64,000 nucleotides of DNA, taken from assembly GCF_900636825.1 (NCBI RefSeq), contig NZ_LR134318.1, forward strand, positions 5,193,501 through 5,257,500, read 5' to 3'. The DNA comes from Pseudomonas fluorescens. GTDB taxonomy: Bacteria; Pseudomonadota; Gammaproteobacteria; Pseudomonadales; Pseudomonadaceae. Of this stretch, positions 26,860 through 36,200 are shown piece by piece; position 1 is the stretch's first letter, and each line of letters starts with the position of its first letter. The notes under the pieces were generated by a model. It worked only from the letters and a program-made list of their open reading frames with translations, had not been told where the DNA came from and ran no database searches. Position numbers and translations under genes: made by a program.

Positions 26860-27510
26860 ATGGATTTCAATCCGCTCGACCTTATCCTGCATCTCGATGT
26901 GTACCTCGATTTGCTGGTGACCAACTATGGGCCATGGATCTACGCCATCCTGTTTCTGGTGATCTTCTGTGAAACCGGCCTGGTAGTGATGCCGTTCCTG
27001 CCGGGCGATTCGTTGTTGTTCATTGCTGGCGCCGTTGCGGCCGGCGGCGGGATGGACCCGGTCTTGCTGGCGGGCCTGCTGATGCTGGCGGCGATCATGG
27101 GCGACAGCACCAACTATGTAATCGGACGCACGGCCGGGGAACGGTTGTTCAGCAACCCGAACTCGAAAATCTTCCGTCGCGACTATCTGCAGAAAACCCA
27201 CGACTTCTACGACAAGCACGGCGGCAAAACCGTGACCCTTGCGCGCTTCCTGCCGATCATTCGCACCTTCGCACCGTTCGTTGCCGGTGTCGCACGGATG
27301 CCGTACCCACGTTTCTTCGGCTTCAGTGTGCTGGGCACCATTCTCTGGGTCGGCGGACTGGTCACGTTGGGTTACTTCTTCGGCAACGTACCGTTCATCA
27401 AGAAAAATCTTTCGCTACTGGTCGTGGCGATCATCCTGCTGTCGCTGGTGCCGATGATTCTTGGCGTGGTCCGCAGCCGCTTCGGCGGCACCAAAGCCCA
27501 ATCGCACTAA
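26860..27510 (+). CDS. DedA family inner-membrane protein (YqjA/YghB-like)
   Basis: A 216-aa membrane protein with the DedA signature: FCETGLVVMPFLPGDSLLF, GDSTNYVIGRTAGE, and ARFLPIIRTFAPFVAGVA with the paired arginines needed in E. coli YqjA. Members move phospholipids or undecaprenyl phosphate and support envelope stress tolerance. ATG 26860 starts the conserved region. It is close to, and possibly cotranscribed with, the MtfA-like gene, whose ATG lies four bases after its stop. Confidence 0.93.
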   Translation: MDFNPLDLILHLDVYLDLLVTNYGPWIYAILFLVIFCETGLVVMPFLPGDSLLFIAGAVAAGGGMDPVLLAGLLMLAAIMGDSTNYVIGRTAGERLFSNPNSKIFRRDYLQKTHDFYDKHGGKTVTLARFLPIIRTFAPFVAGVARMPYPRFFGFSVLGTILWVGGLVTLGYFFGNVPFIKKNLSLLVVAIILLSLVPMILGVVRSRFGGTKAQSH

Positions 27511-27514
27511 GCTG

Positions 27515-28327
27515 ATGTGGTCGCTGAGCGGCTGGCGTCGCCGGCGCATCCTCGCCAGATACCCGATTGCCGACGACATGTGGCAACGGGTGCGTCATCA
27601 CCTGTCTTTCCTCGACGGCATCAGCGCGACCGAAGACCAGTGGTTGCGCGAAGCCTGCGTGCTGTTTCTCGAGGAAAAACACCTGACCGCCCTGCCCGGC
27701 GTCGATCTGCATCAGGAACAGCGCCTGCTGCTCGCCGCCCAGGCGCAGTTGCCGCTACTCAATCTCGGCGATTTGAACTGGTATCAGGGTTTTCACGAAA
27801 TTGTGCTGTATCCCGACGATTTCGTCAGTCCGCAACGCCATCGCGATGCCAGCGGCGTCGTGCATGAATGGGACGGTGAGCACAGCGGCGAAGCCTGGCA
27901 ACAGGGGCCGGTGATTCTCGCCTGGCCCGGTGTCCTGGCGAGCGGCGGCTGGGAAGGCTACAACCTGGTGATCCACGAATTGGCGCACAAGCTCGACATG
28001 CTCAACGGCGACGCCAATGGTCTACCGCCGTTGCACACGGACATGCGCGTCAGCGAGTGGGCCGCGGTGATGCAGGCCGCTTACGACGATCTTAACCGCC
28101 AACTTGACCACGATCCCGACGCCGAAACCGCCATCGATCCCTATGCCGCCGAGAACCCGGCCGAATTCTTCGCCGTGACCAGTGAATACTTCTTCAGCGC
28201 CCCGGATCTGCTGCACGAGGCTTATCCACAAGTCTACTTGCAACTGCAGCTTTTCTACCGGCAGGATCCATTGGGCAGACTGCGGCAACTTCAGGTCACA
28301 GACCCGGTCTATCAGGCGCACGACTAA
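27515..28327 (+). CDS. mtfA: MtfA-like zinc-dependent peptidase
   Basis: A 270-aa cytosolic metallopeptidase of the MtfA (YeeI, M90) family. The zinc motif HELAHKLDML and the upstream WEGYNLVIHE stretch are clear, with a downstream ENPAEFFAVTSEYFF that supplies the third ligand. MtfA of E. coli binds the glucose repressor Mlc and cleaves small peptides. ATG 27515 follows the dedA stop by four bases. Confidence 0.9.
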   Translation: MWSLSGWRRRRILARYPIADDMWQRVRHHLSFLDGISATEDQWLREACVLFLEEKHLTALPGVDLHQEQRLLLAAQAQLPLLNLGDLNWYQGFHEIVLYPDDFVSPQRHRDASGVVHEWDGEHSGEAWQQGPVILAWPGVLASGGWEGYNLVIHELAHKLDMLNGDANGLPPLHTDMRVSEWAAVMQAAYDDLNRQLDHDPDAETAIDPYAAENPAEFFAVTSEYFFSAPDLLHEAYPQVYLQLQLFYRQDPLGRLRQLQVTDPVYQAHD

Positions 28328-28349
28328 GTTCTGCACGACTTCTGGTACG

Positions 28350-28378
28350 TGGCGTCGGCGTAGGAATGTGCCTATAAT
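28350..28378 (+). promoter_or_regulatory. Sigma-70 promoter of ppa
   Basis: A perfect -10 TATAAT at 28373-28378 with a weak -35 (TGGCGT) 17 bases upstream, about 60 bases before the ppa ATG. It fits a housekeeping gene. Confidence 0.5.
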
Positions 28379-28439
28379 CGCCGCCACTTTTTGGTCAATC
28401 CGGCCAAGTGTTTTTGGTCAACTACGGGGGCAACGCCCA

Positions 28440-28967
28440 ATGAGCTACAGCAAGATTCCGGCTGGCAAAGACCTGCCGAACGACATCTACGTCGCGATCG
28501 AGATTCCGGCCAACCACGCGCCGATCAAATACGAAATCGACAAAGACAGCGATTGCCTGTTCGTTGACCGTTTCATGGCCACCCCAATGTTCTACCCGGC
28601 CAACTACGGTTACATCCCGAACACTCTGGCTGACGACGGTGACCCCCTCGACGTGCTGGTCGTGACCCCTTACCCGGTTGCGCCAGGTTCGGTGATCCGC
28701 GCCCGTCCGGTCGGCATCCTGAACATGACCGACGACGGCGGCGGCGATGCCAAAGTCATCGCAGTGCCACACGACAAGCTGTCCCAGCTGTACGTCGACG
28801 TGAAGGAATACACTGACCTGCCGCCGCTGCTGATCCAGCAGATCGAGCACTTCTTCGCGAACTACAAAGATCTCGAAAAAGGCAAATGGGTCAAGATCGA
28901 AGGCTGGGCCGGTGCAGACGCCGCCCGCGAAGCGATCACCAAGTCGGTTGCTGCCTACAAAGGCTAA
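28440..28967 (+). CDS. ppa: Inorganic pyrophosphatase Ppa
   Basis: Hydrolyses pyrophosphate from biosynthetic reactions. The 175-aa family I enzyme has the signature DDGDPLDVLVVTPYPV with the metal-binding aspartates, PMFYPANYGYIPNTL, and KVIAVPHDKLSQLY. ATG 28440 starts MSYSKIPAGKDLPNDIYVAI, the standard N-terminus. A good terminator follows 28 nt after the stop. Confidence 0.97.
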   Translation: MSYSKIPAGKDLPNDIYVAIEIPANHAPIKYEIDKDSDCLFVDRFMATPMFYPANYGYIPNTLADDGDPLDVLVVTPYPVAPGSVIRARPVGILNMTDDGGGDAKVIAVPHDKLSQLYVDVKEYTDLPPLLIQQIEHFFANYKDLEKGKWVKIEGWAGADAAREAITKSVAAYKG

Positions 28968-28995
28968 GCCTCTGCAACCTGCGTGATGCTTGAAG

Positions 28996-29022
28996 AAAAC
29001 CCCGGTTGATCCGGGGTTTTTT
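28996..29022 (+). terminator. Rho-independent terminator of ppa
   Basis: AAAACCCCGG and CCGGGGTTTT form a 10-bp perfect stem with a 5-nt loop, followed by further T residues. Confidence 0.92.
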
Positions 29023-29129
29023 GCGCGCTGAAAATGCCGCCTTAAACAATGCGTTTATAGCGGACTACAGAAAAGTTTTAACCTGTGTAATTTCCCACAA
29101 GACCGTCTTACATCCGGTCGCAAAATACA

Positions 29130-29162
29130 GGCGTTTTTTGAACGCCCGGTTTATTCAAACCG
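29130..29162. promoter_or_regulatory. Paired palindromes before the S24-type regulator gene
   Basis: Two adjacent inverted repeats, GGCGTT-N5-AACGCC (29130-29146) and CGGTTT-ATTC-AAACCG (29147-29162), lie 30-60 bases before the regulator start. They are plausible autoregulatory operators. Confidence 0.5.
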
Positions 29163-29190
29163 CTCTAGCTCGGCCGTAGACTCCGTGTTT

Positions 29191-29937
29191 ATGAGAAAGA
29201 ACACTAGCGGTCCACGATTCAAGGCACTCCTGGAAGCAGCGAATATCTCGACCACGGGTTTCGCAAAGTTCTGGGGCACGGAAGCCCAAAACGTTCATAA
29301 CTGGTACACCCGCGGCGTACCGGCCTATCGACTGGAAGAGGTCGCGCGCCTGCTGTCCGTCAACAGCGATTGGCTGAAAACCGGCGAAGGCTGCAAAGAG
29401 TTGCCAAGCCTCAACGCGCCTGCGAGCAACGGTGACACCTTCGACGCCCAAGCCATACGCGGCGTCTACACCGTCATCGACCCAAACGACATCAATCTGG
29501 CGTTCTTCAAGGAAACACCGCTCAACGACGGCGGCGGCAAAACCCATGTCATCCAGGATTCCGAGCAGTCCATCCGGCTACCGCGCAGCCAACTCGATCA
29601 ACTGGAAGTTCGCCACGGCGATGCCATCTGCGCGCATATGATCGGCAACAGCATGGCCGAACGCATCGAAGACGGCTCCGTCGTCGCCATCGACCGCGGC
29701 CTGACCCAGGTCGTCGACGGCGAAATCTACGCCATCGAACATGACGGCATGCTGCGCATCAAATACCTGCACCGTATGCCCGGCAACGGCCTGCGCCTGC
29801 GCAGCCACAACAGCGCCGAATACCCGGACGAAGTCTTCCACCCTGCGCAGATCGAAGCGCAGAGGATCCACATATTGGGGTGGGTGTTCTGGTGGTCGAC
29901 TTTGAGCAAGCGGCGGCCAGTGGTGCCGTTTTTGTAA
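29191..29937 (+). CDS. XRE-S24 (LexA/CI-like) transcriptional regulator, orphan
   Basis: A 248-aa two-domain regulator. Residues 8-60 form a helix-turn-helix (FAKFWGTEAQNVHNWYTRGV). Residues about 130-245 are a peptidase S24 domain with the Ser in IGNSMAERIEDGSVVAIDRG and the Lys in GMLRIKYLHR. No Ala-Gly or Cys-Gly dipeptide precedes the S24 domain, so LexA-type self-cleavage is doubtful. ATG 29191 is chosen over GTG 29185. No prophage genes adjoin it, unlike most CI/PrtR relatives. Two palindromes upstream suggest autoregulation. Confidence 0.85.
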   Translation: MRKNTSGPRFKALLEAANISTTGFAKFWGTEAQNVHNWYTRGVPAYRLEEVARLLSVNSDWLKTGEGCKELPSLNAPASNGDTFDAQAIRGVYTVIDPNDINLAFFKETPLNDGGGKTHVIQDSEQSIRLPRSQLDQLEVRHGDAICAHMIGNSMAERIEDGSVVAIDRGLTQVVDGEIYAIEHDGMLRIKYLHRMPGNGLRLRSHNSAEYPDEVFHPAQIEAQRIHILGWVFWWSTLSKRRPVVPFL

Positions 29938-29975
29938 TTTTTTCCGCTGAGCTCAGGCTTTGCGGCAAAACTCAA

Positions 29976-29999
29976 TGTGGGAGCGAGCCTGCTCGCGAA
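29976..29999. repeat. Single REP arm (GTGGGAGCGAGCC type)
   Basis: TGTGGGAGCGAGCCTGCTCG plus CGAA, one arm of the second REP family without its inverted partner. Confidence 0.75.
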
Positions 30000-30251
30000 C
30001 GGGCCCGAAAGTCAGGACAAACCCCTGATTTTTCCCCGTCAGTCGCTCTAAACCGCACTCCGCGCTGGGAATTCCAGGCAAACTTCAGTATCCTGCGCCC
30101 CACATTTGCGCATCGACCCGCTCCCGCGGCTCAGATGACGCCCGACGCGGCAGACCAAAGTCTGACCAAGTCCCACAGCCGGACGCAGATCCGGATGTAC
30201 ATTTTGAAGGCTGTCGCGGTTTACCAAAAATAAACCAAGCCAGTCCCCGAG

Positions 30252-30276
30252 AAGCCGGCCACAAGCCGGCTTTTTA
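30252..30276 (+). terminator. Hairpin with T-run in intergenic space
   Basis: AAGCCGGC and its complement GCCGGCTT, separated by a short CACAA loop region, are followed by TTTTT. It could end the upstream regulator transcript or an unannotated small RNA. Confidence 0.65.
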
Positions 30277-30368
30277 ATGCCTGAAGGGAATGGAACAGGC
30301 TGAGCAGACGCCGCCAAGGGCACGAAGGAAAGTTTGGAAAGTCACAACGCGTACAAGGAAGTCAAAAC

Positions 30369-30803
30369 ATGCAACTGGCATCACGCTACACACCTTTCAG
30401 ATTCACCACCTTCATCGCGGCTTTAGGTTTTAGCCTCTCCGGCTGCGTCGGGGCCATCGTGGCTTTGCCCCAAAAAAACACACAAAGAACTGACGAATAC
30501 AAAGCTGTAAGCGCTCGCTCGATGCCCCCAGCGGTCACCCGAACCGTGCAGTCAACGCCCACCCGTGAGTGGTGCGGCATCACCGTTTGGGCACTGATCA
30601 TTCCTGTGCCGTTGAAACTGCCCGTGTGTTCGTCGTACTCCGAAGAATTTTTCGGACGTGACGCGTCTGGCAATGAAATCGTTTTGCTCTATGCAAAACA
30701 AACGGTACCGTCGCCGTTCTACGCCTGCGGCCCGTTAATGGTGCTGGGGCCGATTGTTCATGGCTATCAGGGCAATGCGCTTTGCGGGGTCTTTCCAAAC
30801 TAG
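30369..30803 (+). CDS. Unknown lipoprotein, 144 aa
   Basis: The signal peptide ends in lipobox LSGC (Cys26), so the mature protein is lipid-anchored; Val at +2 suggests the outer membrane. Mature part has five cysteines (EWCGITVWAL, LPVCSSYSEEFFGRD, YACGPL, GNALCGVF) that could pair. No known family recognised. ATG 30369 has AAGGAAG upstream. It converges with the mag operon across seven bases. Confidence 0.75.
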   Translation: MQLASRYTPFRFTTFIAALGFSLSGCVGAIVALPQKNTQRTDEYKAVSARSMPPAVTRTVQSTPTREWCGITVWALIIPVPLKLPVCSSYSEEFFGRDASGNEIVLLYAKQTVPSPFYACGPLMVLGPIVHGYQGNALCGVFPN

Positions 30804-30810
30804 CCGGGAC

Positions 30811-31623
30811 TCACGGATAACTAAACGCCTTCACCAACGTCAACTCCCCCACCGCTCGCATCGGCACCAGAAACGTCTCCATCTTCTCGCTCGGCGTGCC
30901 TTCCTCGGTAATTACCGTGATCTGCGCGGTAGTCAGCGCTTGCACCGGCTCATCCCCACTCTCGTCGTCCCCGCGATATCCGCCGCCGTAGTAATTCACA
31001 TACACCAGATATTGCCCTTTGATCGGCGCGGGCATGGCGGCGATTTCCGGGCCGTAGCCGGTGGTGACGTCGACGTCGAGTGCAGCGCCGTTGGCGGCGC
31101 TGCGGTTGCCGTACCAGATGTGAGCGCCGTCGGGGGTGATCAGGTGCAAATCGAGGTCGGTGCCGTCGCTGTCCCAAGCCAGCAGAACGCGCAGCTTCGC
31201 CGGGGTCGCGCCGCCTCGAGCATTGAGGAATTGCGTGCGATGGCGTTGCTGGCCATCGGGGCTGCGGACTTCGACGCTGTTGCTGCCGTTAGGGAAGGAA
31301 AATGGACGGTCGAAGCGCCCGGCGGGGTCGATTTTCAGCGGCATGCTCACGCCGTTGACGATCAGGCGACCGGGCTCGTTATTTTTCGGCACGGCTTTGA
31401 TCTGGCCGCTGATCCGCGCGGTGTTGGCCTGGCCGAGCGGGGTGTTGACCGACGAGGCCGGGTAGTTGACGGTCTGGCTGAAGCTTTCGCCCTCGCCTTC
31501 GGGCGCGCCGCTGCGCCAGCCGCCGACCGGGGTGTCGAGTTTGACGCTGTCGGCAGCCATCGACGGCGATAACGCGGTCAACGTGCAGAGCAGCAGCAAG
31601 ACCTGTGGATAACGGAGTGTCAT
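30811..31623 (-). CDS. magF: DUF2135 (YfaP-like) secreted protein MagF, last gene of mag operon
   Basis: A 270-aa protein with signal peptide (cleaved near SPSMAADS). The C-terminal DUF2135 domain reads LLAWDSDGTDLDLHLITPDG and GQYLVYVNYYGGGY. It is a paralogue of the first gene of the operon at 40202: both start from a GGWR motif after the signal peptide and end LVPMRAVGELTLVKAF / IVPLRAIGDLLLVKTF. The E. coli relative is yfaP. Its role within the alpha-2-macroglobulin operon is unknown. Confidence 0.85.
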   Translation of the reverse strand: MTLRYPQVLLLLCTLTALSPSMAADSVKLDTPVGGWRSGAPEGEGESFSQTVNYPASSVNTPLGQANTARISGQIKAVPKNNEPGRLIVNGVSMPLKIDPAGRFDRPFSFPNGSNSVEVRSPDGQQRHRTQFLNARGGATPAKLRVLLAWDSDGTDLDLHLITPDGAHIWYGNRSAANGAALDVDVTTGYGPEIAAMPAPIKGQYLVYVNYYGGGYRGDDESGDEPVQALTTAQITVITEEGTPSEKMETFLVPMRAVGELTLVKAFSYP

Positions 31624-31626
31624 GGT

Positions 31627-33246
31627 CTACTCCAGCAAAAGGTGACGGGCGAGCCCTTCGATGTAGGTTTCATCCTGGCCATTGGGATGTGCTTCAAAGG
31701 CCAAGTGCAGATATTCGTGGGTCAGGTCGAGGCGATCCTGCAGGGTCAGCACGCCGCGCACGTAAATGCGCTGGCGTTCGCGGTCGACGAAAGGCCGGCC
31801 GAAGGCCAGTTTGCAGACGGCGAACGTGCTGACTTCGTTGTAGCCGGTTTCGCTTTCGAGCTTCGGACGCCAGCCGCGTCGCTGCTTTTCCAGCCAGTCC
31901 TGCGCGGCGGGCAATGCTTCGCAGGAGGCGACCGGGTTATCCCAGCGGCTGAGACTGGCGCGCGGATAGGCGTGCAGCAGAATCGCGTCATAGCGTTGAC
32001 CGGCGTTGGCTTGGGCGACGGCTTGCTGCCAGGCGAGTTTGTCCGGGCCGGGTTGTTCGGAGTGATAGGTAACGGTGCTGCCGGCCAAGACCAGATCCGC
32101 TGTCCACGCCGCGATATTGCGGGACTCAGCCGAGGCTGGGCGCGGGGCGACGCGCTGGCGATTGCTGCTGTCATCGATGCTCAGACAGTCGCCATTACGC
32201 GTGGCGTTCTGCAACAGATAGGTGCGGATGGCGATGGCAAGCGCTTTGGCCGCTTCGACGGGTTCGGGTTTGGCTTCGCGTTCGAGCACGCGGGCAACGT
32301 ATTGTTCGCGATCGAGTCGGGCGACGAGTTTGCCGTTGAGCAGGAACAGTTCGCCGTCGCTGTGGATATCCAGCGCATTGCCGTTGGCGAATTCGACGCG
32401 ATAGTCGCCATTCAAAGGCCCAGACGTGACATCGCGATCACCGGCCAGAACTTTCAAAACCGGGTATTTCGAGAACAGTCCCACTTCAACACAGCGCCCC
32501 GCATCCAATGGCCACGCCGTCGGCAGTACGCTGGCCAAAGCCTGGCCGTAATGCCGCAACACCATTTGACTGGTACCGCGCCCACCCGCCCAGATCGGCG
32601 CGCCATCAACGGTCCACCCGGCAAAACCACCCTGACGCGACTGCGCATCCTGATCACCGAGCCAGCTCCAGGTTTTTACCCGCAGACGCCCGCCCAGCTC
32701 GCCGACGACATTACCGTCCGCTGCGTTCAGCACGACATCGAGCAGCACGCGCCGCAGTTGCTCTTGCGCGGGCATCGATGCCAGAACTCTGAGCAATTCG
32801 GCAACGGGTACTCTGGTGGCCGGTTGTACCGACGGCAAATTCAGCAACCAGTCCGGCGCCTGCCGAGTCTGCCAATACCCGCGCCAGTCCGCCGCGGCAA
32901 TGCCCAACCGCGCCGGTTCGAAATACAAGCCGCAGGATTTCACCAAGGCCTGATCACGCTCGATCCTGCCGCCCGCGGTGCAGCAATAAACTTCTTCCTT
33001 GGACTGGCCGCGGCATTCGTACGCAGATTCCCGAGCCCCGGTATCCACCAGCCATGCGTAAACAAACAATTTCCACAAACTGCCCAACGGCGCATCCAGC
33101 GACGCTGGCAATGGCTCACGAGCGACCAATTGCATTTGATTCAACGTCAGCAACTGGTCGTTGTAAGCCACGCGCAACGGCTCGTCCTGCGCTGCTGCCA
33201 GCGCGGGCATCATAACTATCAGCAGCCACAGCAGCGGCCGGCGCAT
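31627..33246 (-). CDS. magE: DUF2300 (YfaQ-like) protein MagE
   Basis: A 539-aa exported protein with signal peptide MRRPLLWLLIVMMPALAAAQ. It contains two cysteine-rich stretches (YECRGQSKEEVYCCTAGG, VKSCGLYFEP), AKALAIAIRTYLLQNATRNG, and a C-terminal LTHEYLHLAFEAHPNG that looks like a metal-binding HExxH-like helix (HEYLH). The second part resembles SpoIID-type proteins around AIRTYLLQNA. ATG 33246 comes one base after the magD stop. The HEYLH observation is direct; activity is inferred. Confidence 0.85.
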   Translation of the reverse strand: MRRPLLWLLIVMMPALAAAQDEPLRVAYNDQLLTLNQMQLVAREPLPASLDAPLGSLWKLFVYAWLVDTGARESAYECRGQSKEEVYCCTAGGRIERDQALVKSCGLYFEPARLGIAAADWRGYWQTRQAPDWLLNLPSVQPATRVPVAELLRVLASMPAQEQLRRVLLDVVLNAADGNVVGELGGRLRVKTWSWLGDQDAQSRQGGFAGWTVDGAPIWAGGRGTSQMVLRHYGQALASVLPTAWPLDAGRCVEVGLFSKYPVLKVLAGDRDVTSGPLNGDYRVEFANGNALDIHSDGELFLLNGKLVARLDREQYVARVLEREAKPEPVEAAKALAIAIRTYLLQNATRNGDCLSIDDSSNRQRVAPRPASAESRNIAAWTADLVLAGSTVTYHSEQPGPDKLAWQQAVAQANAGQRYDAILLHAYPRASLSRWDNPVASCEALPAAQDWLEKQRRGWRPKLESETGYNEVSTFAVCKLAFGRPFVDRERQRIYVRGVLTLQDRLDLTHEYLHLAFEAHPNGQDETYIEGLARHLLLE

Positions 33247-33247
33247 G

Positions 33248-36200
33248 TCAGTTGACCGTGACCTGACCAAGGGCGGCTTTCGCTTCCTGAGCCTGATGTT
33301 GCGGCGCGTAAACCTGCTTGAAGCGCGCCGGCGGCAAGTTGAATTGGCCTTTTTGTGAGAAGCGCACCAGATGGCGCAAGCGCAGCTCACCGCTCAGGGC
33401 ATCCACCGGCACCGCGTAGGCCAGTTGCCCCGGTTCAAACCTGGCTTTTTCCAGCGCAGTCGGTTCAGTGCCGTCCTTGCCCTGCAACTTGATGCCCCAC
33501 GTCGTGCGCTCGACATCCGCACCCGGTGGCAGCGGCACTTCGAGCATGCCGTAGCGCAGCGGCTTCGGCGCTTTGCTGGTGAGGATCACTTCGTCCAGAT
33601 AAAGGCTGTCGCTGGACAGCGGCTTGCTGCCGACCGGCTCGAGTTTGAAGGTGAACGCTTCATCGCCCGGCACCAATCGCGACAGACGCCGGGTGATGGT
33701 CACGGCCATTGGATCGATCGAAGGTTGTTGAGTCTGGAAGCTCAGCGCGGCCCGCAGCGGTCGCTCTTGCGTGCCTGACACGGTCAACACGCTCGGCACC
33801 GGCGTCGCGCCTTGCCATGTCCAGTACATTTCGCCGCTGGCGCCGTGGTTTTTCTTCCAGCCTTCGCCCGGCGTCAGCGCGATGGTCGGCGATGCCTGGG
33901 CGATGCTGCGTTGCAGCCAAGTCAGCGCCAGCGCACGTTCCAGCGTCGATTGTTGCGGCAGCAGACGTTGCAACAACGTCGTCGCGCGCGCCTGATCGAA
34001 CGGCTGCAACGACAGGTACAGCGCTTCCACGAAGGGCTGCGAACTGACTGCCAGCCGCTGTTGCGCGGCGCCCAATTGACGATTGAACGCATCCGGCAAA
34101 GCGACTTTCGACTGCGCCGCTAACGAAGCGGTCAACACCCGCGCCGCCGCCAGACCCAGCGCCGAATCCGGATCGCTCATCACCAGACTGTCCTGGCCAT
34201 TATCGAGCAAGCTCTCGGCGCTGCCCTCACCGGCCTTGGCCAGATCGTCGATCAAACCGCTTAGCAATGTGTTTACAGGCAACTGCATCTGTCTGGCGAA
34301 CGACAGAATCAGCGCCCGTTGCAGCAGCGGCGTGTTCGGCGCCTGTTTGGCGTAAACCTCCAGCACCCGCTGCCAATGCTCCGGCGGCAAGGTCAACTCG
34401 AGCACGCGACTGGCGTTCCAGTCGGCGTAATAGGCATACGCGGTGAGAAACGCATCCGGCTCGCCGTCGTAGCCCCACCAGGTGAAGCTCGCCGACGGCC
34501 CGGCCATTTGCACCAGCCGCAGGCGGCTGTTCTGCATGATCAGGCGCAAGCGATCGCGAATCTGCGAATTCGAGGCCAGCGATGGATAAGCGATGCTCAG
34601 CGGCAGCAAACGACTGGCAGTCTGTTCGACGCCGCCGTACGGGTAGCTGAGCAGATCATCAAGGGCGGAACGGAACAGCGCTTGCGGACTGTCGTCCAGG
34701 CGCAGGCGGATATCCGTGGCATCCGCCGGCAGCGTCAACGGCGTATCGCCGCTGGCAACGTCGAGGCTTTGCGTTTGAGTGATTTGCCAGCCATCCCCGG
34801 TCGCGCTTAGACGCACGGCCAAGGCATCGGCGACTTTGCCGTCCTGCACCAGCTCTGCCGTCCACTCGCCCGAAGCCAAGGCGAACGGCGGAATCGGCAG
34901 GTAATTGATGCCGCTGTTCAATGTCACCGGCAGCCGCTGCTCGGCGCCAGCATAGTGTGTCACCAGTTCAGCCTTCACCGGTTTCGCACCCTGGCTGAAG
35001 GCGAATACGCCCAGTTGCGGCTGGTCGCCCTTGCGGAATTTGCTCGGCCCGCTCCACTTCAGGTACAGCGGTTTCTCCGAACGGACGAACTGTTTTTTCT
35101 GCCCGACATGACCGTCATCGGCGATGGCGCGGGCGGTTATGCGCCAGCGGGTCAGCGAGTCCGGCATCTTGAAGGTGAAACGCGTCTTGCCGTCCGCGTT
35201 GGTCAGCAGTTCTGGCTGCCACGCGGCGGTATCGACGTCTTCACGACGCGGGCGTTCGAGCACTTTCACACCGCGTTCGCTGCGATTGGCCTTGCCCGGC
35301 GCGCCGGGGCTGCCTGGCAACGCCACGTCATAACTGATGAACGACAGGCTGGCGCTGGTACGTACGTTGTTACGGCGCGGATGATAGAAGAACTGGTCAA
35401 TGGTCGGCGCGACTTCCGGTTGCAGCGCGTAAACCATTTCATCGACCACGCTAACCGTCAGGTGGGCAGGCACTGCCTTGCCGGCGAACTGCGTGGTGAG
35501 GTCAACCGTGACCGTGTCGCCCGGCAGGTACACTGCTTTGTCCGTGCTGATCGCCACGTCGATTTGCGGCGCGACCACCTTGATACCGGCGTTCTGGAAA
35601 CTGTACTGACCGCCCTTGGTGTAGAGGACGGAGAAGGTCAGGTTTGGCGCGAAGTTGTCCTTCACCGGAATGCGCGCGCGATATTGGGTATCGCTGAGTT
35701 TTTCCAGCTTCAGCCAGTCGCCGCCCTTGGCCAGCAGCGCAGTGGCTTCAACTTTGTCGCGCTCCAGCGACAGCAGTGCATCGCTGACCGGCTCGGGGAA
35801 AGTGATCAGCGCCAGCGCTTCATCGCCGGCCCTGTATTCGGTCTTGTCGAGGACGATTTCCACCGTTCCCGGCACCGCTTTCACACCGTCGCCAGTGACC
35901 GAATGCCCGGTGGCGCCGAGGACGCGGCCGTGTTGATCCTTCAGCGTCAGGTTGTAGGTGCCCGGACGCTCGAACGCCAGGCTGAACCCTTTGTCCGTGG
36001 CCGCAAGTTTGCCTTCGCCGGTACTTTGATCTTCAAGGCGCACCCAGCCATAACTGCTCGGTTTCACCGCTTGGCTTTGCTCAGCGCCGCCGTCGTTGGC
36101 GTAGCTGAACGCGACCGTGTCACCCACCGCGCTGAAACGTTGCGGCGCGCTCAGGCGAAAACTCGCCGCGCCACGATCGATAAGAATTTCCTTAGTGGTC

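Larger units (their letters stand above)
29938..30368. other. 431-base gap with a lone REP arm and a hairpin
   Basis: No gene is credible here. The gap holds a single REP arm at 29976-29999 and a terminator-like hairpin at 30252-30276. The stretch 30000-30250 contains no recognised element; a small RNA ending at the hairpin is possible but unsupported. Confidence 0.4.

Noticed and set aside
29191..29937. Prophage remnant around the S24 regulator
   Set aside because: Neighbours are ppa and a lipoprotein gene; no integrase, structural or lysis genes and no att-like repeats were seen.
30193..30231. A 12-codon frame (MYILKAVAVYQK) before the hairpin at 30252
   Set aside because: It has no convincing ribosome site and no sign of conservation can be judged from one sequence.
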